Shown here piece after piece: positions 8,599 through 16,857 of a stretch of 64,000 nucleotides of DNA. This stretch comes from Ignavibacteria bacterium. Lineage in GTDB: Bacteria; Bacteroidota; Ignavibacteria; Ignavibacteriales; Melioribacteraceae. The translations under genes were made by a program, and so were the position numbers. Within the stretch, counting starts at the first letter, position 1. Every line of letters starts with the position of its first letter. The notes under the pieces were generated by a model that was not told the DNA's origin, searched no databases, and saw only the letters and a program-made list of their open reading frames with translations. The stretch spans positions 38,854 to 102,853 of the forward strand of contig VGVY01000003.1 in the NCBI GenBank assembly GCA_016873835.1, written 5' to 3'.

Positions 8599-9675
8599 AT
8601 GAGAAAGATAATAACAATTTCATTTGCCTTAATTGGTATTCTCTTTTTTGTTCAAAAATCTAATGCTCAAAACCTTGAAGAGTCATTATCAAAGCTGACT
8701 TCAACTGTAAGCACAAAATATTTATCACCCGTAGTTAATGCATTTGGTTCAAATTTAAATTCTGGCTGGGTAAACAATGTGCCGTCAGCCACAAAATTAG
8801 GATTCAATTTCAATATTAAACTAATTGGTATGGCTTCTTTCTTTGGTGATGAAGATAAAAGTTTTTCAGCTTCTGGAAAATTTTTCTTCGATGAAAATCA
8901 AATTCAGTCTATACTTCAAAACTCCAATATCACGCCGCAATCAATTGGGCAAACAAGCTATAATGATTTGGTCAACCAAATTAAAAAAGATGAATTCACT
9001 GTAACCTTCTCCGGTCCAACAGTCGTCGGCGATAAAAATGACAAATTAAAAGTTTCATTTCCCGGGAAATCTTATACTGTAGCAAGCGGAACTTTTAATG
9101 TTAATCCTTATAACGTATTCATAGATCAAGTGAAAGGGTACATTAATAAATTTTTCCCGACTGGCGCCATTCAACTTACCGTTGGAACTGTTGCTGGCAC
9201 AAATGTAGCTATGCGATACTTTCCAAGTATTGAAATTGAAGATTTTGGGAAATTTAGTTTTTGGGGATTTGGTGCAATTCATAATCCTGGTGTATGGTTA
9301 AAAAATCCTCTGCCGTTAGAAATTGGATTAGGATATTTTTTCCAGAAGATGACTGTAGGAGATATTTTTGAAAGTAGTGCAAATCAGTTTGGGATTTATT
9401 TAGGAAAACGAATTGGCGGAATTATTGCAGTTGAACCCTATGCTGGATTAACATTTGAATCAGCTAAAACTAAAGTCAATTACGATTATCAATCCAATGA
9501 GACCATTAATGGTGTTAAGGTTAAGCCCGTTAATTTAGGATTTGATATTAAAAGCCAGAATTCAGCTTCATTTGTAGTTGGATTGAGTATTAAGCTTGCC
9601 GTTATAAATATTAATGCAGATTATAAAATGGCTAATATCAATACTGCAAGTGCCGGAATCTCATTAGGTTTTTGA
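8599..9675 (+). CDS. outer-membrane-type protein, DUF6588-like
   Basis: A 358-residue protein with a signal peptide (hydrophobic residues 5-19, cleavage after Ser-Asn-Ala). The mature part has an Asn-Leu-Asn-Ser-Gly-Trp motif near residue 55, then glycine-rich amphipathic strands and a terminal Gly-Phe. This resembles the Bacteroidota DUF6588 family of predicted barrel proteins; that match is recalled by pattern and not searched. A ribosome binding site (GAGAGGAAA) precedes the ATG. The gene is followed by a strong terminator, so it is probably a single-gene unit. The cargo or function is unknown. Confidence 0.6.
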   Translation: MRKIITISFALIGILFFVQKSNAQNLEESLSKLTSTVSTKYLSPVVNAFGSNLNSGWVNNVPSATKLGFNFNIKLIGMASFFGDEDKSFSASGKFFFDENQIQSILQNSNITPQSIGQTSYNDLVNQIKKDEFTVTFSGPTVVGDKNDKLKVSFPGKSYTVASGTFNVNPYNVFIDQVKGYINKFFPTGAIQLTVGTVAGTNVAMRYFPSIEIEDFGKFSFWGFGAIHNPGVWLKNPLPLEIGLGYFFQKMTVGDIFESSANQFGIYLGKRIGGIIAVEPYAGLTFESAKTKVNYDYQSNETINGVKVKPVNLGFDIKSQNSASFVVGLSIKLAVININADYKMANINTASAGISLGF

Positions 9676-9704
9676 TTGAATGTTTAGATAAATACCTTTT
9701 ATTT

Positions 9705-9732
9705 ATCGCCAGTTTTACTGGCGATTTTTTTT
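9705..9732 (+). terminator. rho-independent terminator
   Basis: A perfect 9-bp stem, ATCGCCAGT (9705-9713) with ACTGGCGAT (9717-9725), has a TTT loop and a run of eight T. It ends 16 bases before the hemW start codon. Confidence 0.92.
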
Positions 9733-9748
9733 GATTGGAATTCCCTTT

Positions 9749-10888
9749 ATGAACGAAACAGCAATTTATATTCACATCCCTTTCTGCGATCATAAATGTA
9801 TTTACTGCGATTTTTATTCAATCATCAATTATGATAATGTTTCAAGTTATCTTGCTTCGCTTAAAACAGAAATAAATTATTATTCAAAAAAATTTTCTAA
9901 CGACAGAAAAATTATTTCAATTTTTTTTGGCGGCGGAACTCCGTCATATATGGAACCGCAATACATTCAGCAAATTATTGATATAGTGAAAGAAAATTTT
10001 TTTGTTGCTGATGAAGCAGAAATAACACTTGAAACTAATCCCGGAACAGTTGATAAAGAGAAATTAATTGAGTTTAAGAAATCTGGAATAAACAGAATAA
10101 GTATTGGCGTTCAATCCTTTGATGATGATGAATTAAAATTTCTAACTCGAATTCATAATTCTGAAACTGCTGTAAAAACTGTGCGCGATTCATTTGAATC
10201 TGGAATTGAAAATATTAGTCTTGATCTAATTTTTAATCTGCCAAAGCAGTCAAAGCAAAAATGGCTGTCAAATCTTGAAAAAGCTGTGGCATTGCCGATT
10301 AAACACTTATCTGCATATAGTTTAATTCTTGAGCCGGGAACTATTCTAAATAAAATGGTGATGGATGGAAAGGTAAAAATGCAAAGCGAAGAGCATGATG
10401 CTGACTTGTACGAAATGACAATCGATTTTCTAACTCAAAATGGGTATGAGCAATACGAAGTTTCTAACTTTGCAAAACCCGGTTATCAATGCATTCATAA
10501 CATTGCATATTGGGAATACAATGATTACATCGGTTTTGGTACTTCTGCACACTCATTTGTAAATGGAGAAAGATGGTGGAATTATTCGAGTCTTAATTTT
10601 TACAATGCTGCAGTTAAAGCAAAATACAATGCGGTTTGCGGAAGTGAAAAACTAACTGATAAACAAAAACTTGAAGAGTATGTCATGCTTTCTTTGCGGA
10701 GTGAAGGATTAGATATTGATGCTCTTAAAAATCGTTTTGACCTTAACTGGTTTGCAGAAAATCAAAAATTAATCACTCAACTAATTGAAGAAAAATATTT
10801 AATCCTTACAGATTCGTTTCTAAAGTTAACTCCAAAAGGTTATGCAGTTTGTGATGAAATTCTTACGAAAATTGTAAATAGAGACTAA
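9749..10888 (+). CDS. hemW: HemW-type radical SAM protein (coproporphyrinogen oxidase-like)
   Basis: A 379-residue protein. The ATG at 9749 is used because the family starts a few residues before the Tyr-Ile-His-Ile-Pro-Phe-Cys segment; an upstream TTG at 9731 lies within the preceding terminator T run. The radical-SAM cluster motif is C13-x3-C17-x2-C20 followed by Phe22. A Gly-Gly-Gly-Thr-Pro SAM-binding motif and the HemW-like C-terminal helical domain follow. HemW is a haem-binding relative of HemN thought to deliver haem to respiratory enzymes. The fourth-residue Cys pattern of true HemN (CxxxCxxCxC) is absent: Asp21-Phe22 is found instead, supporting HemW over HemN. Confidence 0.9.
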   Translation: MNETAIYIHIPFCDHKCIYCDFYSIINYDNVSSYLASLKTEINYYSKKFSNDRKIISIFFGGGTPSYMEPQYIQQIIDIVKENFFVADEAEITLETNPGTVDKEKLIEFKKSGINRISIGVQSFDDDELKFLTRIHNSETAVKTVRDSFESGIENISLDLIFNLPKQSKQKWLSNLEKAVALPIKHLSAYSLILEPGTILNKMVMDGKVKMQSEEHDADLYEMTIDFLTQNGYEQYEVSNFAKPGYQCIHNIAYWEYNDYIGFGTSAHSFVNGERWWNYSSLNFYNAAVKAKYNAVCGSEKLTDKQKLEEYVMLSLRSEGLDIDALKNRFDLNWFAENQKLITQLIEEKYLILTDSFLKLTPKGYAVCDEILTKIVNRD

Positions 10889-10965
10889 ACCTCTTTATTC
10901 AAAATTTTTTGAATTGTTTTTTAATTTAATATTGATAAATTAGACTAAAAGCTTTTATAATTGAG

Positions 10966-13557
10966 TTGAAAAGTTTAAAACCATTCATATCGATTTACTT
11001 AATTCTAATTTCAAATCTGTTAATAACACAAGTCAACTTATGCCAAGTTCAACCTCAACACTATTATAAACACTATTCAAAATTTAACATCAATAAGATT
11101 TCCACTTATATTTTTAATAATGGCGAGGCTGATATTAATATTAATGGAAATTCTGGTTTCGTATATCCAAGGAATTTGATTGGGCATTATGGAAGTTTAA
11201 CTTCAATTTTTCAATCAGGTTTTTTATGGGGCGCAAAAATAAATGGTCAAATAAGAACTGGCGGTTCTGCTTACAGAAGCGGTTTAACACCTGGGAGAAT
11301 TTTAAATCATGGAAAAGCTGAAAATCCAAATTCAGTAAGTGTTCGCGTCTATAGAGTAAGAAGAGATTATAAAACTGCAGATTTAACTTCTGAAGCACTT
11401 GATGAAAGAAAAATTGTTCTGGAAGTATATAATCAATATCAAAATGATTGGAATGAATGGCGCGGGAATGATGGCGCTCCATTTGAAGATATTGATAAAG
11501 ACGGTAAATATAATCCATCAATAGATATTCCCGGAATTCCTGGTGCAGACCAAACTCTATGGTTTGTTGCAAATGATCTTGATTCTAATCAAACAAAATA
11601 TTTATACGGTTCTTTACCAATGGGAATTGAGATGCAGACAACTGTTTGGGGATATTTTAATCCGACACCTTTTTCAAACATAGTATTCAAAAAATATATA
11701 CTTATAAATAAAAGTAGCACAACATTTAATGATATGTACATTGGAATATGGTCTGATCCAGATTTAGGATATGCTTCGGATGATGCTGTTGGTTGTGATA
11801 GTTTATTGGAAGTTGGGTACATATATAACTATAATCCGACTGATGGAACATATTTGCCTCTAAATCCTCCAAGCGTTGGTTTTGCATTATTGCAAGGTCC
11901 AATTGTTAATGCCAATACTAATGATAATGCTTTATTCTTAGGTAGGAGTATCAAGGGTAAAAAAAATCTAAAGATGACAGCTTTTAGTTGGATTTATAAA
12001 AATGGACCTTATCCATGGCATGATCCACAACAAGGAAATTATGAGCGTGGTACACTTTTTCTTTATAATCTATTCCAGGGTTTGCTTGGAAATGGTGAAG
12101 GTCACCCTCTAGAGTTATCATTAGGACCAGGAACCACTAAATTCCCATATTCTGGGGATCCATTGACTAAAACTGGTTTTGTTGATGGAATAATAAATTT
12201 TAACACTACCGGCAGTACGCAACCTGGCGATAAAAGATTAATGGTTTGTTCCGGTCCATTTAATATGGCACCGGGTGATACACAAGAAGTGATTTTTGCT
12301 CAAGTTGCTGGCGGTACTGAATTCAGCATAGATCATTTAAATGCAATTACAGTGATGAAGTCATATGTTGCAAAAGCTAAATTCTTTTACAATCAAAATA
12401 AACCGTTTGCAAATTTTGAAACAATTAATCCTACAGTTATTCAACTTGATAGGAAGATTATTTTATCATGGGGTGAAGAGATTGAAAAATTAGAGAGAAT
12501 TGAAAAGGGAATTTACTTACATAAATTCCAAGGATATAATGTTTACCAACTTCCATTATATAATTCCAAAATCTCTGATGGAAAATTAATTGCAACTTAT
12601 GATGTTGTTGATGGAATAGGAAAAATATTTGATTATGAATTTGATCCAATCACTCAATCCTTAAATAAAAGGGTAAAGTTTTTTGGAACGGATTCTGGCA
12701 TTAAAAGATTTATAGAAATCAATAAGGATTATTTGAAAGATCAACCGCTTGCAAATGGAAGCAGTTATTATTTTGGTGTAACAAGCTATTCCAATGTAAA
12801 TAATTTTGAATTCCCCTCAAGTTATGAAACGCCGTTGTTAATAAAAAAAGTAGTTCCTCAAACGAGAAATCCGGGGATTACAAAAACTTATGACTATGGC
12901 GAGGAAATAATCCCTCAACATGTTTTTGGAAACTCTGATGCAAAAGTATCTGTAATGATAATTGACCCTACAAAGTTAAAAGATTGCGAGTATGAAGTTA
13001 CCTTTCAAAAGGTAAACGGAGTTTTAAGTTTTACTATAAAAAACAAAACAGAGAATAAAGTTTTGGCTGTCAATCAAACCAACTTTAGTGGAGATTATGA
13101 CTATTACATTACAGATGGATTTTTGGTGCGGGTAAAAAATAATAGTTTAAGACCACTGAATGAAAGTGATGTTTATAAATTCAGTTTAACAAAACAGACA
13201 TATGAAAAGAATTTAGCAAAATCTGATGTTGAAAAAATAAATGTATTTCCAAATCCATATTATGGAGTTAATTCTCAAGAATTAAGTAAGTATGAAAGGA
13301 TTGTTACATTTAGTCATCTTCCAGATAAAGCAACAATAAAAATATTTAATCTAGCTGGTCAGCAAGTAAGAAAGTTGGATAAAAACTCAACAGAACAATT
13401 TTTAAGATGGGATATGCTGAATGAAGATCGTTTTCTAGTTCCGAGCGGAATATATATAGCATATATAGAAATGCCTGAATTAGGAAGAAAAAAAATATTG
13501 AAGCTTGCTATTATACAAGAAGAAATTGTACCGGATTGGTTTCCTTTGGGATACTAA
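10966..13557 (+). CDS. large secreted protein with T9SS-type C-terminal sorting domain
   Basis: An 863-residue protein; the only plausible start is TTG at 10966, which leads into a signal peptide (hydrophobic residues 7-24). Early in the mature protein is a calcium-loop-like Asp-Ile-Asp-Lys-Asp-Gly-Lys-Tyr-Asn-Pro, then a Pro-Gly-Ile-Pro-Gly-Ala-Asp-Gln segment, a combination typical of long secreted Ignavibacteria proteins. The last ~90 residues start with Val-Phe-Pro-Asn-Pro-Tyr and continue with Ile-Phe-Asn-Leu-Ala-Gly-Gln, then a Ser-Gly-Ile-Tyr-Ile-Ala-Tyr-Ile segment: a FlgD/Por-type sorting domain. It should therefore be exported and surface-attached or released by the type IX system. 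No enzymatic motif is recognised. A short tail of about 12 residues after the sorting domain is unusual. Confidence 0.75.
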   Translation: MKSLKPFISIYLILISNLLITQVNLCQVQPQHYYKHYSKFNINKISTYIFNNGEADININGNSGFVYPRNLIGHYGSLTSIFQSGFLWGAKINGQIRTGGSAYRSGLTPGRILNHGKAENPNSVSVRVYRVRRDYKTADLTSEALDERKIVLEVYNQYQNDWNEWRGNDGAPFEDIDKDGKYNPSIDIPGIPGADQTLWFVANDLDSNQTKYLYGSLPMGIEMQTTVWGYFNPTPFSNIVFKKYILINKSSTTFNDMYIGIWSDPDLGYASDDAVGCDSLLEVGYIYNYNPTDGTYLPLNPPSVGFALLQGPIVNANTNDNALFLGRSIKGKKNLKMTAFSWIYKNGPYPWHDPQQGNYERGTLFLYNLFQGLLGNGEGHPLELSLGPGTTKFPYSGDPLTKTGFVDGIINFNTTGSTQPGDKRLMVCSGPFNMAPGDTQEVIFAQVAGGTEFSIDHLNAITVMKSYVAKAKFFYNQNKPFANFETINPTVIQLDRKIILSWGEEIEKLERIEKGIYLHKFQGYNVYQLPLYNSKISDGKLIATYDVVDGIGKIFDYEFDPITQSLNKRVKFFGTDSGIKRFIEINKDYLKDQPLANGSSYYFGVTSYSNVNNFEFPSSYETPLLIKKVVPQTRNPGITKTYDYGEEIIPQHVFGNSDAKVSVMIIDPTKLKDCEYEVTFQKVNGVLSFTIKNKTENKVLAVNQTNFSGDYDYYITDGFLVRVKNNSLRPLNESDVYKFSLTKQTYEKNLAKSDVEKINVFPNPYYGVNSQELSKYERIVTFSHLPDKATIKIFNLAGQQVRKLDKNSTEQFLRWDMLNEDRFLVPSGIYIAYIEMPELGRKKILKLAIIQEEIVPDWFPLGY

Positions 13558-13754
13558 ATTGAAAATTATGTGGAGGATTTTTGAGAACTGAAACAAAAAT
13601 ATTTCGTATAGGTGTTTAGTCTATCCATTGGTATTTATTTTTGCAGATTTCAAACCAGTGACTATTCCCAAATAAAATAGATGATAATTCTAAATTAATT
13701 ATTTGAAATTCCTATCTGTTGTTTTATATTGCCCTCAAATAAGAGGGTATATTT

Positions 13755-14486
13755 ATGAAAGAGAAAAATAATTTAATCATTCCGTTTTCAGTCATAGCTG
13801 GATCATTAGTTCTATCTGTAATAATTTTCTCGATGGTTTGGAAATCAGCAAAAAATGCTGATCAAACTATTACTGTAACCGGTTCAGCCAAAAAAGCAAT
13901 TGTAAGCGATCTTGGAATTCAGAGAGGAACTCTTCAAGCATCAAGTATAGATCGGAGATCAGCATATCAAATAGTTGTTCAGCAGATGCCAATAATAATG
14001 AAATATCTTGAATCTCAAGGATTTAAAAAAGAGCAGATTGAAGTGTTCGCCATTAATGGCTATCCTATTTTTGAATTGAATTCTCAGGGCTATCAAACTC
14101 AAAGAGTATTAAGCTATGTTTATAGCCAAAGATTTGAAGTAAGATCAAATGACGTTCAAAAGATTAAAGAATTGTCGCTGTCATTAAGTTCGCTTGTTGA
14201 AAAAGGATTAGATATTAGCGTAGATATGCCAGAATATTTATTCACAAAGCTTGATGACTTAAAAGTTGAAATACAAGCAGAAGCAGCTAAAAATGCCATG
14301 GAACGAGCAGAAAAAATTGCATTGGCGACCGGACGTTCTCTGGGTCCATTACGTACAGCACGAATGGGTGTAATACAAATTACTCCTCTCAACTCTACTA
14401 TGATTTCCGATTATGGATTAAATGATGTTTCATCAATTGATAAGGAGATTACCGCCGTAGTTTCGGCATCGTTTGAAATCAACTAG
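13755..14486 (+). CDS. SIMPL (DUF541) domain protein
   Basis: A 243-residue protein with one N-terminal membrane segment (residues 8-30) and a SIMPL domain after it, starting with Ile-Thr-Val-Thr-Gly-Ser-Ala and ending with the typical Ala-Val-Val-Ser-Ala-Ser-Phe-Glu strand. SIMPL proteins are periplasmic or membrane-anchored and poorly understood; some are linked to oxidative stress or signalling. An AAGAGGG ribosome binding site is 8 bases ahead of the ATG. About 200 bases upstream carry no gene. Confidence 0.85.
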   Translation: MKEKNNLIIPFSVIAGSLVLSVIIFSMVWKSAKNADQTITVTGSAKKAIVSDLGIQRGTLQASSIDRRSAYQIVVQQMPIIMKYLESQGFKKEQIEVFAINGYPIFELNSQGYQTQRVLSYVYSQRFEVRSNDVQKIKELSLSLSSLVEKGLDISVDMPEYLFTKLDDLKVEIQAEAAKNAMERAEKIALATGRSLGPLRTARMGVIQITPLNSTMISDYGLNDVSSIDKEITAVVSASFEIN

Positions 14487-14518
14487 TTTTTAGAGATTAA
14501 ACCAAATTAAGAACTACA

Positions 14519-14548
14519 AATTTCGAAGTACGAGTTACGATATTTAAA
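14519..14548 (+). repeat. left arm of imperfect inverted repeat around four-helix-bundle gene
   Basis: The 30 bases here pair with the reverse complement of 14940-14967. Twenty-six positions match, with one substitution and three short gaps. Its core TACGAGTTACGA also recurs in part 28 bases downstream (14557-14568). Confidence 0.7.
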
Positions 14549-14588
14549 GTTCTTATTACGAGTTGCAAATTCAAATTGAATGTTAAAT

Positions 14589-14951
14589 ATGAAAACAAAT
14601 TTAATCGATAGAACTAAGAAATTTTCGCTGGATGTTATTTCTTTTGTTAATAAAATAGAAAAAAACAATACAAATAAAATATTATCATCTCAATTAGTAA
14701 GAGCGGCGACTTCAATTGGAGCAAATTATAGGGCTGCTCTTCGAGCAAAATCAAAAGCTGATTTTATTTATAAAATCAAAATTGTTGAAGAAGAAGCAGA
14801 CGAAACGATTTATTGGTTAGAATTAATCAAGGAGACAAATATGATATTGAACGCAAATATTGACTTTATTTTACAAGAAGCAAATGAATTAACAGCAATT
14901 TTCTCCCAAATTTCAATTACAAGTAAAATTAATAAAAAATTTAAATCGTAA
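14589..14951 (+). CDS. four-helix-bundle protein, 23S rRNA intervening-sequence (S23/IVP) family
   Basis: A 120-residue protein from the ATG at 14589 (another ATG three codons earlier is equally open). The family pattern is clear: an N-terminal Thr-Lys-Lys-Phe-Ser-Leu-Asp-Val helix, then Leu-Val-Arg-Ala-Ala-Thr-Ser-Ile-Gly-Ala-Asn-Tyr, then the Lys-Ile-Val-Glu-Glu-Glu-Ala-Asp-Glu-Thr-Ile-Tyr-Trp-Leu-Glu helix. Members occur in 23S rRNA insertions and as isolated genes, and the fold is shared with the Avd protein of diversity-generating retroelements; no reverse transcriptase is nearby. The function is unknown, with nucleic-acid binding proposed for relatives. It sits between unrelated genes and has no clear ribosome binding site. 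Confidence 0.85.
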   Translation: MKTNLIDRTKKFSLDVISFVNKIEKNNTNKILSSQLVRAATSIGANYRAALRAKSKADFIYKIKIVEEEADETIYWLELIKETNMILNANIDFILQEANELTAIFSQISITSKINKKFKS

Positions 14952-14967
14952 TTCGACTTTCGAAATT
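14940..14967 (-). repeat. right arm of imperfect inverted repeat around four-helix-bundle gene
   Basis: The reverse complement of these 28 bases matches 14519-14548 at 26 positions. The TAA stop codon of the four-helix-bundle gene (14949-14951) lies within this arm. Confidence 0.7.
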
Positions 14968-15030
14968 AGTACCTCCATAAAGACTGTTTGCAAATTCCAT
15001 TAATTATAGCTAAGTTTGTTCATTCATTTT

Positions 15031-15050
15031 CGCCCCTCGAGGGCGATTTT
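15031..15050 (+). terminator. terminator or attenuator hairpin just upstream of rimP
   Basis: A GC-rich 5-bp stem CGCCC/GGGCG with a CTCGA loop is followed by ATTTTT. It ends 12 bases before the rimP start. It either ends upstream transcription or attenuates the rimP-nusA-infB operon; the sequence alone cannot decide. Confidence 0.55.
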
Positions 15051-15062
15051 TGTTTATAGAAT

Positions 15063-15509
15063 ATGGAAAAAGCTCAAATATTTGCAAAATTCGAAGAAAT
15101 TGTTGCATCGCTCGGTTGTCTTCTCATTGACTTACAATTTCGGGGTGATGACCGGTTTCGAATTGTTGAAGTCTACATCGATAATGAAAAAGGAATTACT
15201 ACTGATGATTGTTCTGCAGTTAGTAGAGCTTTAAATGAAGTCATTCAGTTAGAAAATTTGATTGATTCAAATTTTCGATTGGATGTGTCTTCTCCTGGAG
15301 TTGATAGACCGCTTAAATATTTGGTTCAGTATACAAAACATATTAATCGAAAATTAGAAATTGAATTCACAAAAGATTTAGAAACCAAAAAGATTATTGG
15401 AAAACTTGTTCGAGTAGAAGGCGAAGATATTTTTCTTCAAGAAAAACAAAACGAGTATAAAATAAATTTCAAAAATGTAATTAAAGCAAAAGTACAAATT
15501 AGCTTTTGA
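15063..15509 (+). CDS. rimP: ribosome maturation factor RimP
   Basis: A 148-residue protein of normal RimP length. RimP helps assemble the 30S subunit by preparing 16S rRNA for early binding proteins. The N-terminal alpha/beta domain shows Val-Glu-Val-Tyr-Ile-Asp, and the family signature Leu-Asp-Val-Ser-Ser-Pro-Gly-Val-Asp-Arg-Pro-Leu is near residue 80. The C-terminal part is an Sm-like barrel. It heads a rimP-nusA-infB-rbfA-truB-ribF-rpsO-pnp block, the classic order. No clear ribosome binding site precedes the ATG, and a hairpin with a T run sits immediately upstream. Confidence 0.95.
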   Translation: MEKAQIFAKFEEIVASLGCLLIDLQFRGDDRFRIVEVYIDNEKGITTDDCSAVSRALNEVIQLENLIDSNFRLDVSSPGVDRPLKYLVQYTKHINRKLEIEFTKDLETKKIIGKLVRVEGEDIFLQEKQNEYKINFKNVIKAKVQISF

Positions 15510-15525
15510 TCACGGAGGAGTATAG

Positions 15526-16773
15526 ATGAACACCGAAATAGTAGAATCCTTTTCGCAGATGGTGCGCGAAAAAAGTCTTGACAAAGATGTTCTTGCCGGT
15601 ATTATTGAAGAAATTTTTGGACTTATGGTAAAGAAAAAATTTGGACAAGAAGCAAAATATGATGTTGTTGTAAATATGGACAAAGGTGATATTGAAATCT
15701 TTCTAGAAAGAACGATAGTTGATGAAGTCCAAGATCCTGGAACAGAGATAAGTATTAATGAAGTTAATGAAAAAGGAAATGATGATGAACTTGAAGTGGG
15801 AGAAGACTTTGTAGAAAAAATAGAGCTTAATCATTTTGGCAGAAGACTAATAAATCTTGCTAGACAAAGTTTAAATCAAAAAATTCGCGAAATAGAAAAA
15901 GAGATAGTATATAATGAATACAGTGAGATGATTGGTGAAATTGTTGTTGGTGATATTTATCAAGTTAGAAGAAATGATGTTCTGGTTAATCACAATAAGA
16001 ATGAATTGCTGCTTCCTAGAATTGAACAAATTCCACGAGAGAAATATAGGAAAGGTGATACAATTCGTGCGGTTATTAAAGAAGTTAAGAAAACACCGAA
16101 TGGACCAGTAATAATTGTTTCGCGTGGAGATAATTTATTCTTACGAAGATTGTTTGAAATTGAAATCCCGGAAATTTATGACGGAGTGATAGAGATAAAA
16201 GGAATTGCACGGGAACCCGGAGAACGGGCAAAGGTTGCAGTTGAATCTCAGGATGCTAGAATTGATGCAGTTGGCGCTTGCGTTGGAATGAAAGGTGTTC
16301 GTATTCACGCTATCGTTCGCGAATTAAATAATGAAAACATCGATGTTGTTAATTACTCTGAAGATTCTTTTGTGTTTGTACAAAGATGTTTAGCTCCGGC
16401 AAAACTTAAACAGATAGAAATTGATGACGATGCAAAAAAATGTATTGTAACGGCAGATAGCGACCAGGTTTCTCTAATAGTTGGAAGAAGCGGTGTAAAC
16501 ATTCGGCTTGCAATGAAATTGAGCGGATATGATATTGAAGTCATTCGAGTTGAAAAACCACTCGAAGAATATGAAGAAGATGTTGAATTACCAGAACTAA
16601 GAGAAGAACTTGGAAGTGACATAGTTGATCTGTTGATCAACCATAATTTTGAAACTGCTGTTGAAGTATTAAAAGCTGGTGTTGATAAATTGATAGAAAT
16701 TGAAGGAATTGATGAAGAAAAAGCAAAAGAGATTGTTGAAATCCTTGAGAATCAATTTGAGGAAGAAGAATAG
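15526..16773 (+). CDS. nusA: transcription termination/antitermination factor NusA
   Basis: A 415-residue protein with an excellent ribosome binding site (ACGGAGGAG). Order of domains: N-terminal RNA-polymerase-binding domain (1-~130), an S1 RNA-binding domain (~135-200), two KH domains (~200-350, including Val-Gly-Ala-Cys-Val-Gly-Met-Lys-Gly-Val-Arg and Ile-Val-Gly-Arg-Ser-Gly-Val-Asn), then a helix-hairpin-helix-like acidic tail. NusA binds RNA polymerase to modulate pausing, termination and rRNA antitermination. It lies 16 bases after rimP and is surely in the same operon. It lacks the two C-terminal acidic repeats of enteric NusA, as is usual outside proteobacteria. Confidence 0.96.
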   Translation: MNTEIVESFSQMVREKSLDKDVLAGIIEEIFGLMVKKKFGQEAKYDVVVNMDKGDIEIFLERTIVDEVQDPGTEISINEVNEKGNDDELEVGEDFVEKIELNHFGRRLINLARQSLNQKIREIEKEIVYNEYSEMIGEIVVGDIYQVRRNDVLVNHNKNELLLPRIEQIPREKYRKGDTIRAVIKEVKKTPNGPVIIVSRGDNLFLRRLFEIEIPEIYDGVIEIKGIAREPGERAKVAVESQDARIDAVGACVGMKGVRIHAIVRELNNENIDVVNYSEDSFVFVQRCLAPAKLKQIEIDDDAKKCIVTADSDQVSLIVGRSGVNIRLAMKLSGYDIEVIRVEKPLEEYEEDVELPELREELGSDIVDLLINHNFETAVEVLKAGVDKLIEIEGIDEEKAKEIVEILENQFEEEE

Positions 16774-16857
16774 GTACAAGATTAAAAATTAGAACAAGTA
16801 TAAATTATTACTTAGAAAACAAATTATAGAAAAAATCTCAAAATCGGGTAAATACTA

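Larger units (their letters stand above)
14519..14967 (+). mobile_element. candidate IVP-type cassette (four-helix-bundle gene between inverted repeats)
   Basis: About 450 bases are bracketed by imperfect inverted repeats of 28-30 bases, with one gene of the 23S rRNA intervening-sequence protein family between them. The right arm contains the gene's stop codon. 23S rRNA intervening sequences in spirochaetes and others have the same plan: complementary ends closing a hairpin around a four-helix-bundle ORF. No target duplication and no transposase are visible. Mobility is inferred from this organisation only. Confidence 0.4.

Noticed and set aside
11141..11572. 143-codon minus-strand reading frame
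   Set aside because: It lies opposite the T9SS cargo gene, has shadow-like composition and no recognisable features.
13571..13619. 12-codon reading frame after a GGAGG element
   Set aside because: It is too short and shows no family; likely chance in AT-rich spacer.
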